In this document: positions 1-12,351 of the stretch, piece by piece
Position numbering within the stretch: the first letter of the stretch is position 1
Layout: the number at the start of each line of letters is the position of its first letter
Source: Cytospora piceicola
Lineage: Eukaryota > Ascomycota > Sordariomycetes > Diaporthales > Cytosporaceae
Assembly: GCA_023375675.1 (NCBI GenBank)
Contig: JALQBC010000029.1
Location: 248,001 to 312,000, forward strand
DNA length: 64,000 bases
Reading direction: 5' to 3'
Made by a program: the position numbers and the translations under genes
Notes under the pieces: generated by a model
The model's input: only the letters and a program-made list of their open reading frames with translations
Told to the model about the DNA's origin: nothing
Databases searched by the model: none

Positions 1-2690
1 AATATAAGGCTATTAATAGACTTTTAAGGCTTAGTATAACCTATTACGTTATAAGATTAACTTTAAAATTATCTAAACCTTCCCCTTTTATAGTTATATA
101 TACCGGCTAATATATTATACTATTAATAAGAAGCTATATATTCTCCGGTTTTTAAATACCTTTATAAGCCGCTTTATAACCTTTATAAAACTCTTTCTTT
201 TTATTAAGTATTTAACTATATACTAAAACTAGAAAAGATTATAGCTTTTTTAAAAGCTTAAGATAAAGATAAAAAGTAAACCGGAAAGCTTTATAACCTA
301 TTAAATAATAAGCTAAGGATTTTTATAAATCTTTATTATTATAACGGTATTTAGCTAGACTAGTTTTATATTATACTTTTTTAAATTCTTACCGGAAAAG
401 CTAAAACTTATTATATTTATTATATCGGTATAGTAAATAATTTTACTATAATATATAAGAAGCTAAAAACTTACTTTAAAACCGATATAAATTATTAATA
501 ATATTATAACGATTAAACTAGTATAATATTTAATAGCTTTCGAAATAATAAAAATAACGTCGATAAAAGCCTTTATAAGGTTTTACGTCTTATACTAAAT
601 AAGTTTTAGCTTTATTAATATACTTTCGGCCTTTATTATACTAATAACGAGATTTTAAAGATAACGGTCCTTCGAGTATATAAAGGAGTAGCTAAGTTCG
701 AATACGCCTTTTATATACCTACTACTTTTTATAAGAAGTTTTTTTAAAACCTTTATTCGTTTTTCGAGCTATCTTTTAAACGAAAGAATAATACTAACGG
801 CTACTTTATTTAAGAACGACTTAACGATAAAGCTTATTACCTCGACCGTCGATATAATAATAATCGTTAATAAAAAGGTTCCGGCTTTTAAAGAAGCGGT
901 TCCGGCTTTTATAGAAAAACTTTCTATAATAACTATTAAGATAATAAACACCGGTAACCGTATAAAAAGAAGAAGTGCTTTATCTATAATTAAAAAGGCT
1001 ATTAGTTTACGAAGTATACCTTAAAAAAGAAATAACGTTCCCGGAACTAATATTTAATATAATATAAATATTACGGTAAATCGGCTATAAAAAAAAGCTT
1101 TATAGCCTTTTTAACTAACTATAAAGGCTATAAAGCCGCTTATAGTATTAATAGCTTAACCGAATAAGATAAAGACGATAACGGTAAAGTTAGCGTTTTT
1201 AAAGATAAAAAGGCTATATACTAGCTAATAAATACGGTTTTCTTTTATATTATTTCTAATAATAATAATAATAAAGCCGGATATAAAGATACCGTTACTT
1301 TAGCCTTATAGTTTATCCTTTAAAAACGTTATTTAAAGCTAAAATTTTAAGGTATTATTCTTAATATTAAAGTAGCAGAGTTTTCGACTATAAGCTATAA
1401 CTAGTATCTTACCTTTTAACACGAAGATCTTTCGGTAAAAATAGATAAAACTAAAGCCGGTAAAGCTATTATTAAATTTAGCCGAAAGGTATAGCTGTTT
1501 TCTTTCGGTATTATTAACGTCGGTTTACTTATCGGAGCTATAACTTTTTATATCGTTAATATACTTATACTATTTCTTTTATACGTTTAAGATATAAATA
1601 AATTAAACGTTTTCTTTTAAAATACTATAGATAAGTTAATAAAAGTTAACAGATAAGGTAAAGAGAAAACTATCTTTATTATCTAAAAGTAAGGCTATTT
1701 ATAGTTTTTTCTTTTAAAGCGAGATACCGGCGTTTTCTTTATAAAAAAGGAGCTATATTATTTTTATTATCGTTTCGGATATCCGATCGTTAATCGACTA
1801 TCCCGGCTATTAACGAATACCGGCTATAAGGTCGACGTTATAGTCTTTAAGGTTATTACGAAGTTTTACTATTATTATTAAATAAAAGGCTTTATCTTTC
1901 GACGATTTAAATTTACTTTAAAAAACGATTATAACTTTAATTATAAGCTTATTATCGATATTATATACTTACTCGGAAAGCCGGTATTTTATACTATAAA
2001 CTTATCGACGTTTTTTTAAGCTACTTATTTTCTAACTTCGTTATTCGTTAAAGATATATAAAAAGCTTTCCGGATAATATAAATAAATATATATTTCAGA
2101 CCTTTTAACTAGTTAGTTTATAATATTAGTATTAACTTTATATCGGTAGAATTCCGAAATAAAGCTAAGATTATAAGGATTATATATAAATAAGTATTTA
2201 TAAAAGCTTACTAATCTGTCGGAAAAATCGAAAGATATTATAGCCTTTTACGTTATACCTTCGAGATTTTATATACTAAGCTTTTAACTATTTTCGGTAA
2301 TAATATTATCTTATAAATAGCCGTTAAAGCTATTAACGATATAGCGAAACCGGATAAGTTAGTATTTATACTATTTATCTTCGGCGCCTTTCTTTAAGTA
2401 AATTTCGATTTACTTTTATTACTATCGATACTACGATATATAAAGATAATCGTAAAGGTTATAAAGGTATTACAGAAGCTTTTTATAAAACGATAGGTTA
2501 ATAAAGCTATTATTATATAAAATAGCTTAAACGTAAACGACTAAATAGCTTTACCTTTTTAAAGCGAAATATACGTATAACGAGAAAAGAAAGGCTAAAA
2601 AGGCTTATATAGGCTGCTTACCGTTAATAAGTACGATTTTATATTAAAACTCTTTAATAAACCTGTTAAATTTCGATTTATATTAGTTCG
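1..2690 (+). pseudogene. RIP-degraded Ty1/copia polyprotein, upstream part (gag, protease-like, integrase)
   Basis: Read on the + strand through many TAA/TAG stops, this stretch keeps the order of a fungal Ty1/copia polyprotein. A gag (UBN2-like) block lies at about 380-800, a degraded CCHC-type knuckle at about 970-1020 (starting K-C-F), and a protease-like block at about 1440-1660. The integrase zinc region is at about 1760-1880 (Tyr-Arg-Phe-Gly-Tyr-Pro, a degraded HxRxGHP-type motif). The integrase core starts at about 1930 and is recognisable by D-I-I-Y-L-x-G-K-P-V. Stops sit mostly where Gln, Trp or Arg would be expected, which fits C-to-T change. The element begins left of the window. 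It is interrupted at 2690 by a gypsy element and resumes at 9793. Assignment rests on remembered family motifs; no alignment was made. Confidence 0.72.
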
Positions 2691-2895
2691 TGTAAAAGGC
2701 TAGCCCTTAAGTGGTTATAGAAAGGGGTCTTATTACTGTTTATAATCTTTTATAAAGGAAGATTCTAAGTAGCTACTATAGTAATACGTAAAGTAGAGAT
2801 TATACTGCTCTTAAGCGTTATAGCGTAGGTATAACGTTATAGCGTAGGCTTCGGCCTGTGTATGCTAAAGCCTTTATAGGCTTTAGCCTGTAATA
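2691..2895 (-). repeat. 3' LTR of nested gypsy element
   Basis: This 205-bp direct repeat aligns without gaps to 9583-9787. Roughly 20-25 differences are visible by eye and all are transitions (C/T or G/A), as RIP produces. This copy is the more mutated one at its inner end (it reads ...aata where the partner reads ...gaca). The element is on the - strand, so this is the downstream LTR. Confidence 0.88.
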
Positions 2896-5800
2896 TTAGC
2901 CCCCCTTTCCTTAAGTATATCCTTAACCTTAAAGGTCTGTACGCTATACGTTACGTAAGAGTGCGTTTATAAGGACCTTTAACGTTACCTACTTAGGTCT
3001 GTTACTCTTTATAGCCCTTCGAACGTACCTTTTCTCTTTCTTTTTCTTTTAACTGTTAACCTTACTGTAAATGCCCCCCCCCCCTTTTTTTCTATTTTAA
3101 TTACGATAAAGGTTTTAAGCCGTTATATAGCTATTTCTATATCGTTTATAAACGGCTTAATCCTTAACGTTTATTTACTATAGCTAGAAAGCGAAGGCGC
3201 GGCTTATCGCCGTCCCTTACCTATACGTTACTTATAAGTAAAGCGTTTACTACTATTAATTAAAAAAAGCGAAATTATATTTAGAAGGCTAAGGCCGACT
3301 TCCCTTATAACGCTCTAATTGTTTACCTCGATAATGTTTATAAGGTTTCTTACTTTAAGTGTATTTACCGTTTAGCTAAAGATCTTAACGCGTTTTACTA
3401 TAACTACCTCGGTAAGTAATAAGCTAATCGGAGGCTTATTTTAAACAGTTTATACTTTACTAACCCTTTCGGTAGGTTAAAGAGCTTACTATACGTTTTA
3501 TACGTATAGTAGTAATAAAAAGAATACCGGTTACCTATATACTCCGGTAAGTTTCTTTTTTTAAAAGTCGTTCGCGTTATAGTATTAACCTACTCGGTAG
3601 CTATCTAAGTACTTAAAGCTAATCGAGGCTATCGAGACTTTAACTAAAAAAGCGAAGTAGTTTAATTTTTAAGATTATAATAAACCTCTCTTTCTTTTAT
3701 TATAAACAGGCTTTAAGCGGCTAACTCGTTTTCGTAGATTTTATAGAAATATAAAACGCTACCGGTTTCGTAATAATCTAAGCTTATAAGTAGTTATAAA
3801 GTAAAAAGAATATCCGGGCAAGCGGCTTAAGTAATAGTAGTATTTAAGCTATAAGCGGCTTATATACTACTAATATAAACTTAGATAATAAAGTCCGGGT
3901 TTATTATATAAGTAGTAAATAGTATTATATCTGTTAAATAGCGGCTAACTTCTTTTTAAAAGTAAAAGAATAACCTTACTTAAAGTTTTATTATTACTAT
4001 CTATAGTTTAACGGTTAAGCTTAATAAGCTAAAAGATAAGGTAGTTAAAATTAAAAAATCTATTATCTTATACGTAAGCCGCGACTTAAGCGATAGTAAG
4101 AGTTAGCTAATACAGTCGTATATATAAGTACGTTATAAGCCGCTCTTTCGCTCGGTTTAACGAGTTTAAAAGGAAAGATAAAAACGTAAGGAGTTATTAC
4201 CGCTATCGGAAGAAAAGAAGGTCTATAGTTTAAGTAGGTATATAGCTAGTATCGAGTAGCTTACTCTTTTTAAGCTAGCTAAATTCTATTCTGTTAGTAT
4301 TATTATATCGTTTCGGCTTATATAATAAGTTAATACTTATTAATACGAAATAATATAGGTTTTTATATTATTTAGTATTAACTGTCTATTATACTAGTAG
4401 TAAAGGCGTAGCGGCTTATTATAGCTAATTACTATAGCTTTTAATATAGTAGATTTTCTCTTTATTTATATAAAAGGACCGTTATAGTTATAAGCTAACT
4501 TATAGCGGCTTTTATACTCGTCGAGTATAGCTATATCTTCGAAGTTTTTTAACGGTTTTTAAAAAGGCTAAACTTAACTAACTTATTTAACGTAAACTTT
4601 ACGTTTTAATACTATACCTGCTTTAAGTCTGCCTTATACCGGCTTCTTATATACGTTAAAAATACTTTTAACGTAATACTTAAGCTTTACTTTATTTCTG
4701 CCTTTTTTTAAAACGATTAAAGGTAGTTAGTAATTATAAAGAGCTTAAGATAAAAGCGGGTTACTATTTACTTTTAGTAAGAGATCTATATAAAAGTATA
4801 GATATATACTTAACAGTACTTTTAGTTTTATAGTATAGGAGTCTATTACAACGGATATACGATACTTTTCGTATAGCTAAACGAGTTTCTTAAAAGGTTA
4901 GTTAGTTTAAACGTTTTTAAAAAACAGTTAAACGTAATCCTTTATAATAAAGCGCTTTATAAAGCTATATTATTAGTTAGCTACTCTTTTTATCTTTTAT
5001 TAAATAGCGGCTATAGCCGTTTAAGCGAATTCCGTTACGTCTTTAAGCCGTTATATAAAGTTTTCGGCTTAAGTATACGGCTTATAAGCCGGTATAGTTA
5101 AACGCTATATTTATTAAATTAGCTTAGTATAATAGTTATATTAAAGGAAGAATAAGCTAATACCGATTATAAAAGTATCCCGGTTATTAATAGCGAGCTA
5201 CGTTTTTAAAAAGAGTAAGCTTTAGTCGAACTAAGTATATATAATAAAGGCTCGTAGGTAATCGAAAACCTTTTAGTTAGCCTGCTTAATAGTATTATCG
5301 GTCTCGGGGTAATATACGGTATTTAATCGCTACTTAATACCGATAAGATTATAAAGGCGTTTTTAAAATCCCTTTACTTAGTTAAAGCTACGGTTGTTAG
5401 TTAAAACGTTAAAGAAACTATAAAATCGTTAATAGTAGTTTAAAAACTGCTTAATATAAGCTTTAGCTTCTATCGTAGTTATAGCTTTAAGCGTAATAGC
5501 CTTACTTAGCCTATTTATAATAACTATAAAGAACTCGAGGTCCTCCGGATATTCTTAAGGTAAGTAAGTTATAAAGTCGATAAATAACTTACTTTATATT
5601 CGCTCGGGAACTAAAAGGGGTTTAAAAAGGCTTTTTTTCCGGTATCGTTAAACAGTCTTCCTCTTACAGATATTATAGTTCTTTACGAAACGACGTACTA
5701 TACGATATATCCCGGGTTAAAAGTACTTACGACTAAGTAGCGAGATAGTTATATCCTATTTAAAATAGTTAGAGATATAAGAGTTATAAGTATTCTGAAT

Positions 5801-8800
5801 AAGGTTAGTATATAACGGCTTTTACTTAAATACTTATATATTTTTTCGAAACCGAAGAATATAGTTATTATCTATTTCGTATTCTACGATCGAGACGTTA
5901 AAAGGCGTATTATTTATTATTTATATATTAAAAGGAAAGTTTTTAGCCCCTTTATAGACAGCTCGGACGAGGTAAGAATAGTTTATATCGTGTTTAAAAG
6001 TAGTATCCTATACGCTTTATAGGTCTTTATAGGTAAATAGCTTTCCGCTTTAAAGAACTATTTTACTGTTAACGATAAGGGTAATAAGTTAGGTAAAGCC
6101 GTTCCGACGCTATTCTAAAGATAACTATTCTTTATAAAGTAATTAAATATCCCGACCTATAAGGCGCTTATTATTTATCCCTTTTAATATATCTTATTCT
6201 TTTTTAAATAATATATTTAATCGCGTTATAACAACTCTTTTACGGTATTCGAGCTAAAAGCAAAAGTATAAAAGTTCTTTTAACTAATAAACTTAACGTT
6301 TTAAAAAACGTCGAGTTATTATAAAGTACTTTAAATTTTTATAGTCCGAGTAGATAGTAAACGGGGAAGCTATACCTCGGAGCTCGGCGTCTTACGTGCT
6401 TAAGTAGCTTATAATAGTAAAGAGTTTTTTATTATAAATTTTATAATTACTTTCCGTAAACGTAAGTCGCCGCGAGTAATATACTACCGGGCAAAGTAGT
6501 TTATTATAGCCTTATTAAGATAAGCAGCCTTTTAAAGAATACTTAAAGCTATTTACTTTAAAAAGTATACGGAGGTTTAGATCGTATTAAGCTAAAACCG
6601 GTTCGGTAATAAAATAGTATTTAAGTTACTTAAAAAAGGCTTTTTATTCGGGTTTTTAACGAAAAAAAGTCCTTTTTTTCGTAAAAAGTAGAAAAGGGCT
6701 AGCGATCTTTAAGTAATTCTTAATAAATTACCGGTAAAAGTTAATAAAGCTAAAAAAGCTACGTACGCCTTTAAACGTACTCGGAGCTTTTTAGTCTTTA
6801 ATAGCGAGTAGTTTCTCCGGGTTTATTTTAATTCCGACCTTAGCCTCGATAATAAACTTAAAGTATTTCGTTTTCTATACGCCGAACTTATATTTAAAGA
6901 TGTTTAAGTTAAGTTTTATAGCTTATAAGGCGTTTAAGATCTGTTTAACTTTAGTATTATAATTTTAATATATTTCGTTAAAGTAAATAAGTATATCGTC
7001 GAAATACGTTAAACAGATAATATCGAGGTGTTTACGTAGTACTAAGTTAATATATTATTAAAAGGTAGTAGGTACTCCGGATAGGCTAAAAGGTGTTATT
7101 AACTATTCGAAAAGGCCGAATCGAGTTCGAAAAGCTATTTTCTACTTATTCTTCTCTTTAATATAAAGCTTATAAAAAGCCGTTCGGATATTAAGCTTAG
7201 TAAACTACTTTACTTATAAAATATTTATAAGTGTTTCCTTAATAAAAGGAAGAAGGTACCGATCCGCTTAAGTAATAGTATTAAAGGCACGATAGTTAAC
7301 GTAGAAATAAACGCCTTTACCGGGCTTTTTAATAAAGATAACCGGTATACCTATTAACGAGCTACTTACTTATATATAGCTTTTATCGAATAGCTCGGTA
7401 AGTATTTTACGAAAAACTAAAAGCTTATTTCGCGATATTCTATATAAAGGGCCTTATAAGGCTTTAACTAGCTTACTATCTATATTAGAAATAAAGTAAA
7501 TCTTATAGTTAGCTTTTAAGCGGTATAGTAAAAGCTTATCCCTTTTATTTTTATCGAAGAGTTTAGTAAAGTAGGCGAACCTTTATAAAAGACGGTCGAT
7601 AACCTATATTTCGGTTTTCGAGGTAAGTGCTTTATTAATATTTATAAGTATTATAGTAAAAAGCTATATAGTCGCTGTTTATAAACGTTTACCTCGTTAT
7701 ACTTTAGCTTCGAGGACGAGCGTACTAACGCTTATAACGGCGTACTTCGAGATAAGAGTAAACCTTTATTTTTATACTTTAAGGTTACTTATTTATCCGA
7801 TTATAATACGATACTTATAAGTTATATAGGTAATATATTCTGTTTCGGCCTATAGCTTTTTTAAGATAATACTATAGTATAAATATAGGATAATATAGGT
7901 TTAAACGCGATATTTATATCCGTCGAAGTTAACGTTTAAGAAGGTTATCTTTAAGATAACTTTTAAAAGAATAGTAGTTTTAAAGCCCGCTATTTATTTT
8001 AAGGTATAAAAGGAAATAAAGAAGCGTATAAAGTAAAGGTTATAAGTAAGCTAGTTATTAACTATAAAGTAGCTTTTATAGCCGGTATCTATTAGTATAT
8101 TAACAAACTTAATTTAATTATATAGTAGGTTAACTATAAAAAGGGAACTGTTTATAAGTAACTTCGTAGCTTTTAACTCGAACTTAATACCTTTTAGCTT
8201 TTATACGTAATTAAGTATAAAAGCTACTTATTTTCTGTTTAAAGGCCGATTAAGTTTTCGTTTTCTTTTCTTTCCCTCCGGGTAGTAATAGCTTAAATAC
8301 TACTTTATAGAAAAGGCGTAGCTAATAGTAAATAACAGCGGTTTATACAGTAGTCGGATTAAGCGTAACGTAAATAAAGGTTTTCGTTTTTATATTATTA
8401 GATCTTTTTACTACTTACTTAACGCGCTTATTACTTCTTACCTTATTTAGCTTTTATAACGTTTACGCCGGTTATTATAATATCGCCGTTCTTATTAGCG
8501 ATAACGTAGTATATTGTTATTAACGTTTATTATTTCGATTATTTAAGCGTACTTATATAAAAAGTAGCTAAGTAGCTGCTTTTCTTTTTCGAGCTTAAAC
8601 GTTTTATATTTCCTATAATCCTAAGTACGGTTTTAACCTATTCCGTATAGTAGATCGGTATATTTATAAGTATAAGTTCTCTTTTTAGCTTATTATTAAT
8701 CGTTTTCGAAAGGATAGTAAGCTTAGCTTTATTAGGCTAAAGAGTCCCTTTTAACTTAAAAAGCACTTATTCTTAGTTCGTGTAAAACGGAAAGAATTTC

Positions 8801-9582
8801 TAGTTCTCGCCTTATATAGTCTTAAACAGCTTTTATCCTGCTTATATTAGTATATTTTCGTCGTAGTAGTAACTACAGAGGTACGTTATAAAAGCGATAA
8901 GGTTATAGTCTTAATTAGGCTTACCGGTAGTATAGTAAAAGCTAACGAGCTTTTTTATTATTCTTTTTAAGCGATTATAAATCGTATAGTATTTATCGTA
9001 GTTACTACCGATAAAGTCTATATCCCGATCGAGTTTATATTTTATTTATACTTCTTATAAAAGGTAGTATATCCGATTATTATTAAACTTCTTAAGCTAA
9101 AGGAAAGGCTTACGTTTTTCGTTAGCTAAAAAGTTTTAGTTTATATTATTACGTCTTAAGCCTTAGTCGTTATATAAGCTTAAGAACAGTAGTTTTTTAA
9201 ACGTAAAAGTAGGTTTTACTCGGTTCTTATCGGGGGGCGTTTTACTTATAGCCGACGTATTATTAGCTTACGACTAAATATAAATTTAATTAGCGGTTTA
9301 TTTCGCTTCGGCTTTTTAAAAGGCGTTTATAAACTGTTTTTATAGTTTACAACAGCTTACTTTACTACTCTTACGTAGTTCGGAAATAACTTATATAAGT
9401 TTATTACGTTTATTAACGCGGTTTTGTTCGTAAACCTCGAATTACTGTTTTTATAGCTATTAGAAAAGGTTTAACGTAAGAGTAAGTCGCCTTATTTCAG
9501 GTAAGGACTTATTTAACATCGTTTTAGGCTATAACTACTCTTTAGTAGTACTATCGCTTATTATAATAGATAGAAGATTATA

Positions 9583-9787
9583 TATAAAAGGCTAGCCTTT
9601 AAGTAGTTACAGAAAGGGGTTTTATTACTATTTATAATCTTTTATAAAGGAAGATTCTAAGTAGCTGCTATAGTAGTACGTAGAGTAGAGATTATACTGC
9701 TCTTAGGCGTTATAGCGTAGGTGTAGCGTTATAGCGCAGGCTTCGGCCTGTGTATGCCGAAGCCCCTGTAGGCTCTAGCTCGTGACA
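9583..9787 (-). repeat. 5' LTR of nested gypsy element
   Basis: Partner of the 2691-2895 repeat. In element orientation it begins TGTCACG and ends with a TA that is CA in the other copy, matching the TG...CA rule after RIP. The host duplication gttcg follows immediately at 9788-9792. Promoter signals were not identified. Confidence 0.88.
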
Positions 9788-9792
9788 GTTCG

Positions 9793-11801
9793 TTTATATT
9801 TCTATAACGATTCTGAAGATATAACCTTTAAAGTATTCCCTTTACTCGGTCCGGTACAGACTTCGGTATAAACTTCTAAAGTATCTTCCTTACTCGGTCT
9901 AGCGCGGACTTTTAAAGTATCCTTTTCGTTCGGTCCGGTATAGACCTCGGTATAGACCTTTAAAGTGTTTTTTTCGTTTAGTTTAACGTAGACCGAGCTA
10001 TAGCTATTAATTACTCCGGTATAGACCGAACTATAAAGGCTATAGAAACACGGCTAGCCTTTTAAGTTTAAAAATAAGCTTAAACTAGTTACTTTAGCTA
10101 TTTTAGTTACTTCGGCTACTTCGGCTACTTTTATTTTCTTTACTTAAAAGGAAAAGAATAACTATAAGTTAGCTTTAAAGCTACGTTATAATAGCGTTAT
10201 TATTAGCCTTAGTAAGCTTTTCGAAAAGTTTAATATAAAAGAGATTATAGACTTTATCGGCTATAGCGTTTTCCGTTTTAAGCTATTTAATTAAAAGGCT
10301 TATAGCTTATACCGCTTATTTAAAGCACGAATAGTTTATAAAGTTAAAGGTAAGACTAAAAAGCCGTATAAAAAGTTACGCCTTATTATTTAAAAGTATA
10401 ATAACGCCGGTAAAAAGGATATCTTTACTTAATCGCTAACGATTTAAAAGGTTAGCTAACGTATTATTACTACTTTCGCTTTATCTCTGCTCCGAATAGG
10501 TATAATCGTAAAGCTTTACAACGTTATATAAGCCTACTTTTAATTAAAATTAAAGCTAATATAAACGATCTTAGCTACGTTACCGAAAAAACTTAAGCCT
10601 TAATACCTTTTAGGTATTATTATACGGCTTATAAAGCCTTTTTACGGTATTACCGAGGCAGGTATATATTACTAAACGACGTATTATAAGTATTATCGTA
10701 TAGAACTCGGTATAAATATATCTATATATAACCTTTACTTTCTTATTATAGCCGGCAGTAAAGACTTTTTTAATATCGTCGGTATATAGACCGACAATAC
10801 TTTTATACTCGGAACCTCGGCTTTTTCGGTAACGGAAAAAGAAAAGATTTAAAAAGCAGAGATTAAATATAAGCTTAAGATAAAGCTTTTACCGAGTACT
10901 CTTTTCGATTTTAACGGTATTAAAGTAACGATATATAATAATAAATCTATTAAAGTTAAATAAAAAGAATAAGACGTTAAAATCGAAAAAGTTAACCCGA
11001 AAGCGACTAACTATACCTAAAAGTATTTCGAATAATATACTTATAAGGTATATTTAATATCGATTTATTAGCCGGAAGCTACTTTTAATCTTTCTGTTAT
11101 AGCTTAAATTTAAAATTTAAATATAAAAAACTATAAGCTATTAAATTAATATCTTAAATAGTAAATAAAGAACGTCGAAAGGAGTTTATAATATATCGCT
11201 TTAAATTTAACGAAAGCTAAATTAACCGTCTTTATCGATAGTTCTTTTATAAATAACTAAAATCTTAGTTCTTAAATCGGCTTTATAATTATTTTCGTCG
11301 ATAAAAAGAAAAACGACGATAATACGTAGTATAAAATATAAGGTAACGTTTTATACTAGTTTTTTATAAAGTATAAACGTATTATATAAAACGTTTTAGT
11401 ATTAAAGATTTATAGTATAACTAGCGGTTTCGATTTTAACGTTATAATTTTATTTACTTTAAAGATAATTACCGATTAACTAAACCTTTCGACGATCTTT
11501 TTTATAATCTATACAGACTTATACTTATTATATAAGTATTTAGTTAAGCTAAGTACGATAAAAGAGAAACGGCTAATAATCGATATTATATCGTTACGCT
11601 AGTTATACGAAAAGTAAGAGATCTATAAGATACGATAAATTAACAGTAACAATAATTTAGCCGATATAATAATAAAGGTATTACTAAATAAAGCTTTAGT
11701 ACGCCTAATCGATTTAAACGAGTTAACGATTAAGGTAGAGGGATACGTAGACCGCGTTTAATCGACGGCGTAAACAGTACAGAAGGCTAAGGGTATCGGC
11801 C
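9793..11801 (+). pseudogene. RIP-degraded Ty1/copia polyprotein, downstream part (reverse transcriptase, RNase H)
   Basis: Continuation of the copia element after the gypsy insertion. A reverse-transcriptase-like stretch includes a Thr-Asp-Asn site (about 10,780-10,800) where the family has two Asp. The RNase H region reads best at about 11,220-11,760, with a Tyr-Thr-Asp-Leu-Tyr core, a Lys-Glu-Lys-Arg-Leu block and an Asn-Asn-Leu-Ala-Asp-Ile block, then a C-terminal Val-Glu-Gly-Tyr-Val-Asp-Arg. These match the end of fungal copia polyproteins as I know them. Only a few in-frame stops occur in the last 350 bases, so this end is less damaged than the upstream part. A purine-rich stretch (about 11,780-11,798) precedes a likely LTR. 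Confidence 0.7.
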
Positions 11802-12255
11802 TGTAATACTGTAAGTACTATATCTTATAGTCGGTTTAACGGCGAACCGATTAAAGGCGATAATTAAAGGGACGTCGATTTATAAGGATATCGTAGACGG
11901 TTAAAAGAAGCCTATATATATAGGACTATAGAAGCCTATACGTATAGGGCTATAGGTAGTATAGGTAGATCGATAGTGCGAAGCTATTATAAAACAGAAA
12001 AGCTGTTAGTGTAAAACGCTGCTTAATTAGGCAGGCGGTTAAGCTTGCCGCCTTAATAGGGCGGCAGAACTGTTAAGCCGCCTAGCCTATAGATAGGTTT
12101 CTATACCAGGCCTGTAGATAGCTTTAAACCTAGAACATATACAACTATAAGCAGACTGAACGATCGATCGTATTTGTGTTACTCCAAGCCCTACTAACAC
12201 TAGTAAAGCCTCTACGCTGCGACTTCGTATGTCTTATAAACAGCGTGCTGGAACA
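11802..12255 (+). repeat. Candidate 3' LTR of the copia element
   Basis: Sequence starting tgtaatactg follows the end of the copia frame and a purine-rich tract. A plausible end is ...gctggaaca at 12255, followed by ordinary GC-balanced DNA. The base composition changes from TpA-rich to normal inside this interval. The 5' LTR is outside the window, so the boundaries and target duplication cannot be checked here. Confidence 0.4.
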
Positions 12256-12351
12256 TTGTCTCCGGTCCTAGCAACTAAACTACCTAGGAACGACTAAACT
12301 GATTCGCCATGTCAATAACAGAAAGACGGCAGCTGCATATTGCATACAGCT

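Larger units (their letters stand above)
2691..9787 (-). mobile_element. Complete, RIP-degraded Ty3/gypsy LTR retrotransposon nested in the copia element
   Basis: Two 205-bp LTRs (2691-2895 and 9583-9787) enclose 6.7 kb and are flanked by a perfect 5-bp duplication, gttcg (2686-2690 and 9788-9792). A pyrimidine run just inside the left LTR (about 2898-2911) is the complement of a polypurine tract, so the element runs right to left. On the - strand a reverse transcriptase active site Tyr-Phe-Asp-Asp followed by Ile-Leu-Ile-Tyr lies at about 6985-7006. RNase H and integrase are inferred at lower coordinates from the usual Ty3/gypsy order, and gag from about 8000 to 9500. No open frame survives. 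The interval 3.0-4.6 kb, between integrase and the 3' LTR, is larger than pol needs. The element splits the copia element between integrase and reverse transcriptase. Confidence 0.85.

Noticed and set aside
769..951. 60-codon - strand frame in the copia element
   Set aside because: Lies antisense to the recognisable copia gag region and has no family features.
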